In this document: in pieces, positions 43,496-50,634 of the stretch
Numbering within the stretch: the first letter of the stretch is position 1
Layout: every line of letters starts with the position of its first letter
Source of the DNA: Oscillospiraceae bacterium MB24-C1
GTDB taxonomy: Bacteria > Bacillota > Clostridia > Oscillospirales > Ruminococcaceae
DNA length: 64,000 bases
Reading direction: 5' to 3'
Assembly: GCA_030913685.1 (NCBI GenBank)
Contig: CP133187.1
Span: forward strand, 1,265,501 to 1,329,500
The notes under the pieces: generated by a model
What the model was told of the DNA's origin: nothing
The model's database searches: none
Seen by the model: the letters and a program-made list of their open reading frames with translations, nothing else
Translations under genes and position numbers: made by a program

Positions 43496-43870
43496 ATGGT
43501 TATACACGCCTCTGCCGAAGATTACCTTGAGGTGATACTAGTTCTGACCGAGCGTCTCGGGTTGGTACGCTCCATTGATATTGTCAACGAACTGGGATAT
43601 TCAAAGCCCAGTATTAGCGTCGCGATGAAGAAGCTGCGCGAAAATGGCTACATTGAAATGGATAGCGAAGGTTACATACGCCTTTTGCCGCCCGGCATGG
43701 AGATTGCTCAGCGTATTTATCGTCGGCATAAGTTGCTTAAAAGCTTTTTAATCAGCCTTGGGGTTGATGAAACCACCGCGGCTGAGGATGCCTGCAAAAT
43801 TGAACATTGTATTAGTGAAGAAACCTTTCTTAAGCTGGCTGAGCATGTCGAACAGGATAACGCCAACTGA
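43496..43870 (+). CDS. Short DtxR/MntR-family metalloregulator
   Basis: The 124-residue protein has an N-terminal winged helix (SAEDYLEVILVLTERLG then ELGYSKPSISVAMKKLRENGYI) and a dimerisation/metal domain with RRHKLLKSFLISLGVDETTAAEDACKIEHCIS, in which His and Glu/Cys positions of the DtxR metal sites are conserved. It lacks the SH3-like third domain, as MntR does. It could therefore sense Mn2+ or Fe2+. No metal transporter is adjacent; a zinc-binding lipoprotein lies 1.7 kb away. Confidence 0.88.
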   Translation: MVIHASAEDYLEVILVLTERLGLVRSIDIVNELGYSKPSISVAMKKLRENGYIEMDSEGYIRLLPPGMEIAQRIYRRHKLLKSFLISLGVDETTAAEDACKIEHCISEETFLKLAEHVEQDNAN

Positions 43871-43914
43871 AGATATTTCTTTAAAGCAGAGCGAAAACCA
43901 CCCGACATTAAATT

Positions 43915-43946
43915 AGGAAGCCCCCGGTTAGGGGGGCTTCCTTTCT
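43915..43946 (+). terminator. Terminator of the DtxR-like gene
   Basis: AGGAAGCCCCC pairs with GGGGGCTTCCT (43932-43942), followed by TTCT. The stem is GC-rich and close behind the stop codon. Confidence 0.85.
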
Positions 43947-43950
43947 GCAG

Positions 43951-43983
43951 TAGCTACTATGTCCGTGTCGGGCATAGTAGCTA
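43951..43983. repeat. 11-bp inverted repeat after the DtxR-like gene
   Basis: TAGCTACTATG is repeated inverted as CATAGTAGCTA (43973-43983) with an 11-bp spacer. No T tract follows on either strand. It lies in the convergent gap before the holin-like gene. Confidence 0.6.
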
Positions 43984-44011
43984 ACACCAAGACAAATATT
44001 TATTTCTTTTG

Positions 44012-44338
44012 TCAATCTTGACCGCTGGTCAGTCTGCCAATTTGGATCATGGCGTATTGCTGCATGGCATCAAAGGTGCTTTGCACAAGGTCTTCAAGCA
44101 CCTCCCGCGTGATAAAAGGCTTTAGCAACGCCGGAACCATGCTATAAAGAGTGGTAACCACCCATTCAAATTTTTCACCGCCAGACTTTGAAACACCTTT
44201 GTAGACATGCTCCGCTTCATCAATCAGTCTGGCGATGTAACAGCTAATTTTGGTGTTTGTCTGATAATAAATCGAAGCCGCGCCCAACGTAAACAGTGCC
44301 AGCCATTTAAGCAGTTCGATAGCAGCATCTATTGTCAT
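44012..44338 (-). CDS. Holin-like small membrane protein (phage LLH holin type)
   Basis: ATG 44338 has GAGGAGG eight bases upstream, giving 108 residues; longer starts lack a ribosome site. The product has one N-terminal hydrophobic helix (IELLKWLALFTLGAASIYYQ) and an amphipathic, charged remainder (ARLIDEAEHVYKGVSKSGGEKFEWVVTTLYSMVPALLKPFITREVLEDLVQ is the typical pattern of LLH-family phage holins, given here in part only as description). No endolysin or other phage gene is nearby, so it may be a domesticated remnant or a host membrane protein. The family call is moderate. Confidence 0.55.
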   Translation of the reverse strand: MTIDAAIELLKWLALFTLGAASIYYQTNTKISCYIARLIDEAEHVYKGVSKSGGEKFEWVVTTLYSMVPALLKPFITREVLEDLVQSTFDAMQQYAMIQIGRLTSGQD

Positions 44339-44521
44339 ATTGATCGCCTCCTCGTGAGACATAATATGCCCTTTGGTCGGTAAGGTTACAATCATTAATT
44401 ACCTTATAAAGTTGTGTGCATCAGCTGCCGACATTTGATTAACGCGGTATCAAATGTCGCATTCTTGCATTCATCAACAAAACGCGTCTTGCAATTTATT
44501 GATTCTATCGGAGGTTTGCAC

Positions 44522-44950
44522 ATGAAAATATCCACTAAAGGCCGATATGCACTTAGAGTAATGATAGACCTTGCTGGTCATGATGCTGGTGCGGTGATTT
44601 CGCTGCGCGACATTTCACAGCGGCAAGGAATTACGTTAAAATACCTTGAACAGATTACCCCCTTACTCTCCCGCGCCGGATTGCTTAAAAGTATACGCGG
44701 TAGTAGCGGCGGCTACCGACTGACCCGTCCCGCTGCAGAATATACCGCAGGGGAGATTTTGCGTGCGGTAGAGGGCAGTCTGGTGCCGGTGGCCTGTCTA
44801 GAGGATGAGCCTAACTGCTGCACCCGTTGCAATGATTGTAAAACACTTCCCTTCTGGCAGGGGCTTGCGCAGATAATTGATGATTATGTTGATGGCGTGA
44901 CCCTAGAAGATTTATTGCGTGGCGCGCCGTTTTTACCCGAGTCGCTTTAG
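44522..44950 (+). CDS. Rrf2-family transcriptional regulator with IscR-type cysteines
   Basis: The 142-residue product begins with the standard Rrf2 helix-turn-helix, MKISTKGRYALRVMIDLA, with DISQRQGITLKYLEQI and GSSGGYRL following. Cysteines near residues 92-108 (ACLEDEPNCCTRCNDC) occupy the place where IscR-like proteins bind a 2Fe-2S cluster, so it may sense Fe-S status, nitric oxide or cysteine. ATG 44522 follows GGAGGTTTGCAC. It stands alone; no isc/suf genes are adjacent, although a NifU-like gene lies 7 kb downstream. Confidence 0.92.
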   Translation: MKISTKGRYALRVMIDLAGHDAGAVISLRDISQRQGITLKYLEQITPLLSRAGLLKSIRGSSGGYRLTRPAAEYTAGEILRAVEGSLVPVACLEDEPNCCTRCNDCKTLPFWQGLAQIIDDYVDGVTLEDLLRGAPFLPESL

Positions 44951-44965
44951 TATCTTTCAATCACA

Positions 44966-45016
44966 GTAACACGCCTTGCCCCGCGGCAGCTAATGTCGCG
45001 GGGCAAGGCGTGTTAC
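44966..45016. repeat. 20-bp perfect inverted repeat behind the Rrf2 gene
   Basis: Arms at 44966-44985 and 44997-45016 are exactly complementary over 20 bp, with an 11-bp spacer and a core of CCTTGCCCCGCG / CGCGGGGCAAGG. No T tract follows, so it is not a standard intrinsic terminator, although it could stop or stabilise RNA. Confidence 0.75.
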
Positions 45017-45066
45017 CAGCTAATTATCTATCCTGAATAGCCGTTGGTTTCGCTGTCTCTTTTTTC

Positions 45067-45095
45067 TTGACTTCCGGTAAGGGGTATACTATAAT
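45067..45095 (+). promoter_or_regulatory. Promoter of the zinc-lipoprotein unit
   Basis: TTGACT (45067-45072) and TATAAT (45090-45095) with an exact 17-bp spacer make one of the best sigma-A promoters in the window. An imperfect operator-like repeat AATTTGA-N9-TCAAATT (45105-45127) lies just downstream of the predicted start. Confidence 0.8.
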
Positions 45096-45143
45096 AGCAT
45101 AAGAAATTTGAGAATTGGTTTCAAATTGGTGGTAATACAACAA

Positions 45144-45458
45144 ATGAAACATCAAAATACTGGTAACATTCAACTTGGCGCAGCGCTGTTGCTTTGCGGT
45201 CTGGCGTTCGTGTTATGCCTGTCGCTGCTATTAATCGTCGCTCACGCTCACCACACTTGTCCAGATGTGCACTGCGCCATCTGCCTGAAAATCAGCCACG
45301 CTACGGCGCTGATTCGCAGCCTTACTTGGGTGCGAATTTTTATTCTTTCAAGCATACTTTTGTGCTATGTGCCTACCCTTTTAGCACCTTGGGGTGATGC
45401 TATAATGTGGCTGACCGGGCATTCCCTGGTCGCATTACGCACGCGCATGGATGATTAA
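45144..45458 (+). CDS. Small membrane protein with His/Cys motif, beside a zinc-binding protein
   Basis: The 104-residue product (ATG 45144) has two membrane helices separated by the motif HAHHTCPDVHCAICLKI, which looks like a metal-binding patch facing one side of the membrane. It lies 72 bp before a ZnuA-type lipoprotein and behind the same promoter. I recall similar short proteins near zinc uptake genes in Clostridia but cannot name a family. A role in zinc handling is inference from the His/Cys motif and the neighbour. Confidence 0.6.
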   Translation: MKHQNTGNIQLGAALLLCGLAFVLCLSLLLIVAHAHHTCPDVHCAICLKISHATALIRSLTWVRIFILSSILLCYVPTLLAPWGDAIMWLTGHSLVALRTRMDD

Positions 45459-45530
45459 ACCACCCAAAGCCCCGGGCATGCTCACAACAAGCAGTCTGTA
45501 AAAAGTAACCACGACACCTTGGAGGAAAAT

Positions 45531-46526
45531 ATGAAAAAGCTACTAACAATGATATTGTCTGCCGTCGTGGCAGTATTCCCACTTTCAGGATGCGGTAACG
45601 GCACCACATCATCCATAGCGCCTACAAAGAACAATAACCGTTTAAACATCGTCACAACCATTTTCCCTCAATACGATTTTGCACGCGAAATTGTCGGTAC
45701 CTACGCCGACGCAACTATGCTGCTGCCACCCGGCACCGAGAGCCACACCTACGAACCTGCGCCACAGGATATCATCACCATTCAAAACTGTGATCTTTTT
45801 ATTTATGTCGGTGGCGAAGGTGATGTATGGATCGATGACATTCTTGATTCGATGGGCGACAAGGCTCCAGATACTTTAAAGATAATGGATAGTGTTACCG
45901 CCGTTGAAGAGGAAGTGGTCGAAGGAATGGAGAGTGATCACAACCATCACTTTGCGGACGAAGACGAACATGGCCAAGAGCATGAACATGACGAAATCGA
46001 ATATGATGAACATGTCTGGACTTCACCTGCGAACGCCATCAAGATTGTGCACAGCATGACTGATGTCATTTCAACGCTTGACAGCGCCAACGCCGAGACC
46101 TATCGCACAAACGCCAACGCCTATATTGAAAAGCTCACCACATTGGATAACGATTTTCACAAGGTGGTCAAGACGGCCAAGCGCAACACAATCATCGTGG
46201 GCGACCGCTTTCCCTTCCGCTATTTCGCAGATGAGTTTGGCTTAAACTACTACGCTGCCTTCCCCGGGTGCAGCAGTGAGACGGAAGCTAGCGCAGCAAC
46301 TGTTGCATTCCTCACCGACAAGGTCAAGGCTGAGAGCATTCCCGCCGTCCTGTATATCGAATTTTCAAATCATAAGATTGCTGATTCCATCGCCGAGACA
46401 ACCGGGGCCAAAACGCTGCTGCTTCACTCCTGCCACAATGTTTCAAAAGACGAGATGCAGTCAGGTGTCAGTTATTTAAGCTTGATGGAGAAAAATATTG
46501 AGACTATACGTCAGGCGCTCAACTAA
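45531..46526 (+). CDS. ZnuA/AdcA-type zinc-binding lipoprotein
   Basis: Cluster A-I substrate-binding protein of metal ABC importers. ATG 45531 follows GGAGG and gives 331 residues with a lipobox ending LSGC. The mature protein has VTTIFPQYDFAREIVG, the first metal histidine in GTESHTYEPAPQD, a long acidic-histidine loop around residues 135-165 (DHNHHF and HGQEHEHDE) typical of zinc capture, and VGDRFPFRYFADEFGL. No ATPase or permease gene is adjacent, so it is an orphan component that must pair with a transporter elsewhere. Confidence 0.92.
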   Translation: MKKLLTMILSAVVAVFPLSGCGNGTTSSIAPTKNNNRLNIVTTIFPQYDFAREIVGTYADATMLLPPGTESHTYEPAPQDIITIQNCDLFIYVGGEGDVWIDDILDSMGDKAPDTLKIMDSVTAVEEEVVEGMESDHNHHFADEDEHGQEHEHDEIEYDEHVWTSPANAIKIVHSMTDVISTLDSANAETYRTNANAYIEKLTTLDNDFHKVVKTAKRNTIIVGDRFPFRYFADEFGLNYYAAFPGCSSETEASAATVAFLTDKVKAESIPAVLYIEFSNHKIADSIAETTGAKTLLLHSCHNVSKDEMQSGVSYLSLMEKNIETIRQALN

Positions 46527-46583
46527 GCCATCATATAACGGTTCGTCTATTTTTTACGATTCGACAAAGTTCCCCATAAGATT

Positions 46584-46628
46584 AAGGCGCCCCGCGATAT
46601 AGTAGAGCTATATCGGGGGTGCTTTTTT
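46584..46628 (+). terminator. Terminator that abuts the next gene's start
   Basis: GGCGCCCCGCGATATAG pairs with CTATATCGGGGGTGC with one mismatch and ends in TTTTTT. The next ATG (46629) follows the T tract directly, and its only ribosome-site-like sequence (GGGGGTG) is inside the 3' arm. The hairpin may therefore control both read-through and translation of the next gene. Confidence 0.75.
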
Positions 46629-46991
46629 ATGGATAATCATATTACAAAACGCATTTTGTTGAGCCTATTAGCTATATCATTATCTTTTTCGCTTCTACTT
46701 GGATGCGGCTCAAGGCAAGATGAGCCAGTGAGGGCGCCGATTACCACCGCCGGTGTCACCGCTACCTTGGTCTCCAGCAATGTTCATAACGCTTCATCCA
46801 TCGAAAAACAAAACTTCACTGATGATGTGCCAGCCACCGAGCCGCAGCACGTCATTGTTTATGTAACCGAAACCGGCAGTAAATATCATTGTAGCGGCTG
46901 TTCTTATCTCGCGAAGAGCTGCATCCCAATTGAGCTGGAAACAGCCAAGCAAAGTTACGGCCCCTGCTCAAAATGCTGCCCACCAAAATAA
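46629..46991 (+). CDS. Small lipoprotein with C-terminal Cys-rich domain
   Basis: The 120-residue product has a lipoprotein signal (SLSFSLLLGC) and, after a Thr/Val-rich linker, a conserved C-terminal module VTETGSKYHCSGCSYL-(x)17-YGPCSKCCPP. This TGxKYH...C...PCxxC module occurs at the ends of many secreted Firmicute proteins, often with nucleases, and probably binds zinc. Its partner domain is missing here. It lies behind the zinc-binding lipoprotein but after a terminator. Function is unknown. Confidence 0.65.
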   Translation: MDNHITKRILLSLLAISLSFSLLLGCGSRQDEPVRAPITTAGVTATLVSSNVHNASSIEKQNFTDDVPATEPQHVIVYVTETGSKYHCSGCSYLAKSCIPIELETAKQSYGPCSKCCPPK

Positions 46992-47030
46992 CTAATTTAT
47001 TCGCTATACCTTTCCCTTCCCTATCCATAG

Positions 47031-47071
47031 CTGTTAAGGGCGCCGTTGCTAAACAACGGCGCCCTTAACAG
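47031..47071. terminator. 18-bp perfect hairpin, bidirectional terminator
   Basis: Arms at 47031-47048 and 47054-47071 are fully complementary (core AAGGGCGCCGTTG) around a CTAAA loop. It is between the convergent lipoprotein gene and the minus-strand small membrane gene, with AT-rich flanks but no long T tract. Confidence 0.75.
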
Positions 47072-47157
47072 TATATTTAAATATACCATTTGTATTATAT
47101 TTGGTTATGCATTTTTTCGTTAGAGTACTGCCCCAATAGATAAGCGATGCTCGCTAT

Positions 47158-47364
47158 TTAGCGTTTTGACTTTAAAAACAGCATCAACCAAACTGTCAGA
47201 AAGCAGACAACATAACCTACGATAAAATATAACAGCATATGCATCACCAGTGGCGGATAGGTGTCATTATACCAACGGTTATTAATTAATCTCGGCAGCA
47301 AGACCCCGCCAATCGTCACACCAAGACTAATCCAAAGCGCCTGTTTTAATGCCTGTCTAATCAC
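47158..47364 (-). CDS. Small two-helix membrane protein downstream of sdaAA
   Basis: A 68-residue frame with two hydrophobic helices (LWISLGVTIGGVLLPRLI and MLLYFIVGYVVCFLTVWLMLFL) and a basic C-terminus KSKR. It begins with ATG 47364 behind AAAGGGCG, 41 bp after the end of sdaAA, in the same direction. I do not recognise it. Coding character (membrane helices, plausible ribosome site, operon position) favours a real gene. Confidence 0.55.
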   Translation of the reverse strand: MIRQALKQALWISLGVTIGGVLLPRLINNRWYNDTYPPLVMHMLLYFIVGYVVCFLTVWLMLFLKSKR

Positions 47365-47405
47365 AATTGTCGCCCTTTCTTACCGTCTAAAACTGCTCGA
47401 GGCCG

Positions 47406-48281
47406 TCACTCCAGCTCAAAAAGCTGCCTAGTAAATTTTTTGGCGGCATCGGTTGCTGCAATACCGCCCATCGCCGTCTCGCGCAGCTGAATCGGCAATT
47501 GCCGCCCAACGTGGTACATCGCTTCAACCACCTCGTCAGTTGGGATGACGCTAGTCATGCCCGCCAGCGCCAGATCGGCCGAAAGTAGGGCATTGACCGT
47601 CTGGGAAGCATTGCGCTGGGCGCAAGGTACCTGCACCAGACCCGCCACCGGGTCGCACACCAAGCCCATCGAATTCATCAGCGTAAAGCATACAGCGTCC
47701 AATGCCTGACGAGGGCTGCCACCCGTCAGTTCCACTGCCGCCGAGGCCGCCATTGCCGCAGCGACACCGCACTCTGCTTGACAGCCACCCTCCGCGCCTG
47801 AAACCGTGGCGTTTTTCATAATGATTGCACCTACGCCCGCAGCGGTGAGCAATCCGCACAGCGTTTGATGCTGCGTCAGCGAAAGTGCCTCTTTCAACGT
47901 GAGCAGCACCGCAGGCACAATGCCACAGGCGCCCGCAGTAGGGGCGGCGCAAATTTTACCCATGGCGGCGTTCACTTCGCTACAAGAAAGCGCGTAGGCC
48001 ATCGCCTTATTGACCAGCGCGCCGCACAGTCCACCGTTTTGTTCGGCATAGCGATTCTGAGGCGCACTAATGCCCGAAACCAGCCCCAACACCGTTGGCA
48101 TCGGCACTTTTAAAGCCCTATGGGCGGATGCTTCCATCACATCGTAACGTTTCTGAAGTAACTTAAATATTTCGTCCTCGGTTTTACCCGTTAGCTTTTT
48201 TTCATTCTCTAAAATAACCTTCCAAAGCGGTGCGTTATTTTTTTTCGCTAAGTTTAGCATTCCGTCAAAATTGCCGTACAT
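47406..48281 (-). CDS. sdaAA: L-serine dehydratase, alpha chain
   Basis: Catalytic subunit of the oxygen-sensitive [4Fe-4S] L-serine dehydratase that converts serine to pyruvate and ammonia. The 291-residue product contains the cysteine blocks AAPTAGACGIVPA, GGCQAECG and VCDPVAGLVQVPC that bind the cluster. Its ATG (48279-48281) overlaps the beta-chain stop as TGATG, so translation is coupled; the upstream TTG at 48284 is not needed. Two-chain enzymes of this type are typical of Firmicutes. Confidence 0.94.
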   Translation of the reverse strand: MYGNFDGMLNLAKKNNAPLWKVILENEKKLTGKTEDEIFKLLQKRYDVMEASAHRALKVPMPTVLGLVSGISAPQNRYAEQNGGLCGALVNKAMAYALSCSEVNAAMGKICAAPTAGACGIVPAVLLTLKEALSLTQHQTLCGLLTAAGVGAIIMKNATVSGAEGGCQAECGVAAAMAASAAVELTGGSPRQALDAVCFTLMNSMGLVCDPVAGLVQVPCAQRNASQTVNALLSADLALAGMTSVIPTDEVVEAMYHVGRQLPIQLRETAMGGIAATDAAKKFTRQLFELE

Positions 48282-48961
48282 CAAAACGCCTCCCCTTCGC
48301 TTAGGTTAATTGCCTGCACGCTGAGTACATTGTTCACCTGTTTTAGGCGCGCGACCACTGCATCGTCAATCGACGCGTCGGTCTCGATGATGCAAAAGGC
48401 AGTTTCCCCCCGAGCATGTCGGCTGACCTTCATCGTGCCAATATTCATGCCGACTTCGGCCAGCACCCGCGACACATCGCTGATAACCCCGCGCCGGTCG
48501 TTCTGGCTGATAACCAGCGTACTCGACTGCGCCGAAATATCTGTGAGAAAACCATTTATCTCGCAAATGATAATCTGTCCCCCACCAACGGAAGAGCCTA
48601 TAATCTCCTGGCGGCTGCCATCTTTCATAAAGAACGTCATCTTGACGGAATTTTCGTGTACGTTTAGCAGTTCTATCGGGTGAAAATCCCATGTAAGCCC
48701 GGCTTGTTCGCCAAGTGCAAAGGCGTTAGAGATTCGCTCATCGTCCTCAGGAAAACCCAAAACACCCGCTACCAACGCGCGGTCAGTGCCGTGCCCCCTG
48801 TAGGTTTGCGCAAATGAACCATGCATCCCAAACGACACATGATCAAACGATCCCGCGACGATGGTGCGCGCAATACGTGCCAACCGGGCCGCGCCCGCCG
48901 TGTGCGAGCTCGATGGTCCAATCATCACCGGTCCAACTGCCTCAAAGACGCTGATATCCAT
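48281..48961 (-). CDS. sdaAB: L-serine dehydratase, beta chain with ACT domain
   Basis: Partner of SdaAA. The 226-residue product starts DISVFEAVGPVMIGPSSSHTAGA, the serine-binding region, and ends with an ACT domain (about 150-225; STLVISQNDRRGVISDVSRVLAEVG). ATG 48961 follows GGGGGTG; the longer frame adds an unlikely N-terminus. It is first gene of the sda pair. The upstream neighbour on the same strand is the SpoIIM-like gene, 62 bp away. Confidence 0.94.
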   Translation of the reverse strand: MDISVFEAVGPVMIGPSSSHTAGAARLARIARTIVAGSFDHVSFGMHGSFAQTYRGHGTDRALVAGVLGFPEDDERISNAFALGEQAGLTWDFHPIELLNVHENSVKMTFFMKDGSRQEIIGSSVGGGQIIICEINGFLTDISAQSSTLVISQNDRRGVISDVSRVLAEVGMNIGTMKVSRHARGETAFCIIETDASIDDAVVARLKQVNNVLSVQAINLSEGEAF

Positions 48962-49022
48962 AAAAACACCCCCAAATTTTACAGGGCATACCGGCATTTC
49001 TTATTGCCAGTATGCCCAGAAA

Positions 49023-49658
49023 CTACAACAGTATTGCCATCAACGCCGGCGTTAGATAGGCTTCTAGCACCGCCGCCACCGCCAGCAGCGGTACAATTAC
49101 CAGCACAGAGATTCTCGCCAACTCCGCCAACAGCGTCAAGAATGACATATCGCGTTTTTTATAGAGAACCCGCGCACTGATATCCAAACAAAGCGCAATG
49201 CCCATGGCTGCGCTGATAAGCAGCGCAGGAATCTCAAACACGCCATGCGGCGCGATAGATACCACCAGCTCAAAAGGTCCGCCGATTCCCGCGGTACCCA
49301 TGATGGCTGAAATAATGCCAACAAGCACCGCATTTAACGCCAAGGCCGCCAATGGCACAAATATAAATGGCACGACACCCGTCACAACCGCCATACCGGA
49401 CGCGATAAAGTTGTTAAAAAACAAGCCCATAACGCTTAATTGCCCACTTTCGTTAATCACGTCCTTCTCGTTGAACATTTCGGAAAGCTGCATGATCTGC
49501 TGCTCCATCTTGGTAGGGTCAGCCTGATACTGCGCCGAAAAGACAAAGTGTGCCGTAATGGCGACAGCAAAAAATACAACCAACATCAGAAGAATCGAAA
49601 CTAGCAACCGCCTCAAAAATTTAAATGCTCGCTGATATTCCATTATAATAAATGTCAT
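49023..49658 (-). CDS. SpoIIM-family (DUF95) membrane protein
   Basis: The 211-residue product (ATG 49658, preceded by AGAGGG) has five or six hydrophobic segments and the family pattern FFNNFIASGMAVVTGVVPFIF and PHGVFEIPALLISAAMG. SpoIIM is part of the DMP complex for engulfment in sporulation; many paralogues of this family exist outside sporulation. No spoIID or spoIIP lies nearby, so the specific role is unsure. Confidence 0.82.
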   Translation of the reverse strand: MTFIIMEYQRAFKFLRRLLVSILLMLVVFFAVAITAHFVFSAQYQADPTKMEQQIMQLSEMFNEKDVINESGQLSVMGLFFNNFIASGMAVVTGVVPFIFVPLAALALNAVLVGIISAIMGTAGIGGPFELVVSIAPHGVFEIPALLISAAMGIALCLDISARVLYKKRDMSFLTLLAELARISVLVIVPLLAVAAVLEAYLTPALMAILL

Positions 49659-49927
49659 TTCATCCCTCTTTAAGTCCATCCTTTTCTTAGCTGTTATTTT
49701 AGCATAACCACTCGGTATACACAAGCACGGGGTCGATGGCAAAGTACTTCTTTTTGTCATTTTGTGCGGTTAGTAGTTTCTAATTTCACTCATGATGTAC
49801 CGGATTCTCGATACATAATTAGGTATTATTCCGTTTTTTGATAGAAATGGTAACATTTTGTTGAAAAGCAGAATGCGTCGTGTTAATATTATTACTAACA
49901 AGTTGAACAACCTTATTCTGAGGGATT

Positions 49928-50452
49928 ATGGCGGTAAAGGTGCATCGGTTAAGAAGGCACCCAGAAGTTATGGAGTTGAGAATAATGAGGTTTAGAAAAG
50001 ACGCCATCACTAAGCTGATGACTCAATACCGTGCACAGTTGCCTGCGCAAGAATCCTTTGAAAACAAACGGAAAATGATGCTGGAATACATTGCGTTGTA
50101 TTACGATAACAATAGAGCGCCTCAGGCACTGGTTGCGCGTTTGCGTTATCTTGAGCGGGGCCGTTCTGTTGGGTATAATGTACTGGCCGCTTTGACGGGC
50201 GGCGTGATTAGCTGCACCGTGATGATAATTTGCAGCGGATGCTTTAGCCCATACAGAATTTTTTTAGGCTGTGCTGTTTATCTGATTTTAACAGCATCGT
50301 TGGCCTATGCGGCTTATAGCATCATCATGCTAGGAATGCGGTGTTTTTTAGACACTAACCCTTATTTTACTGATGAATATGAAGCTGAGCGCATCCGCGA
50401 AATCCTCGCAGAAGCCGTTAGCGAAATTGCTCAGATGCGTTTACAACTTTAG
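49928..50452 (+). CDS. Hypothetical two-helix membrane protein
   Basis: I do not recognise this 174-residue product. It has a basic N-terminal half with a predicted helical stretch, two adjacent membrane helices (about 85-107 and 113-137) and an acidic C-terminal tail ending AEAVSEIAQMRLQL. The start is unclear: ATG 49985 has a GGAG nine bases upstream, whereas 49928 and 49970 have poor spacing; 49928 is listed as the widest frame. It is flanked by two terminators downstream and stands alone. Confidence 0.5.
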   Translation: MAVKVHRLRRHPEVMELRIMRFRKDAITKLMTQYRAQLPAQESFENKRKMMLEYIALYYDNNRAPQALVARLRYLERGRSVGYNVLAALTGGVISCTVMIICSGCFSPYRIFLGCAVYLILTASLAYAAYSIIMLGMRCFLDTNPYFTDEYEAERIREILAEAVSEIAQMRLQL

Positions 50453-50488
50453 CCTTTTACCATCCTGTTCGTTTCAAGCAGGATCAAT

Positions 50489-50516
50489 AAAGGGCGGCCC
50501 AGCCCGCCGCCCTTTT
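50489..50516 (+). terminator. Terminator of the hypothetical membrane gene
   Basis: AAAGGGCGG pairs with CCGCCCTTTT across a short C-rich loop. It ends in TTTT and lies 36 bp behind the stop. Confidence 0.8.
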
Positions 50517-50540
50517 AGTCGATTTTCACATCATTGTGAC

Positions 50541-50586
50541 AGGCGGCGGAAAAGAGTCATTCCTCCTTTTCCGCCGCCTGCTTTTT
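50541..50586. terminator. Second hairpin before the GGGtGRT gene end
   Basis: AGGCGGCGGAAAAG pairs perfectly with CTTTTCCGCCGCCT (50566-50579), with GCTTTTT following on the plus strand. It sits in the convergent gap and may serve both directions. Confidence 0.75.
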
Positions 50587-50634
50587 GTGCTTTTATACTT
50601 TTTGCTTTGTTAAGCATAGCACAGTATGGGTCAA

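Noticed and set aside
44012-44950. Prophage remnant around the holin-like gene
   Set aside because: No integrase, endolysin, capsid or attachment-site duplication nearby; neighbouring genes are ordinary regulators.
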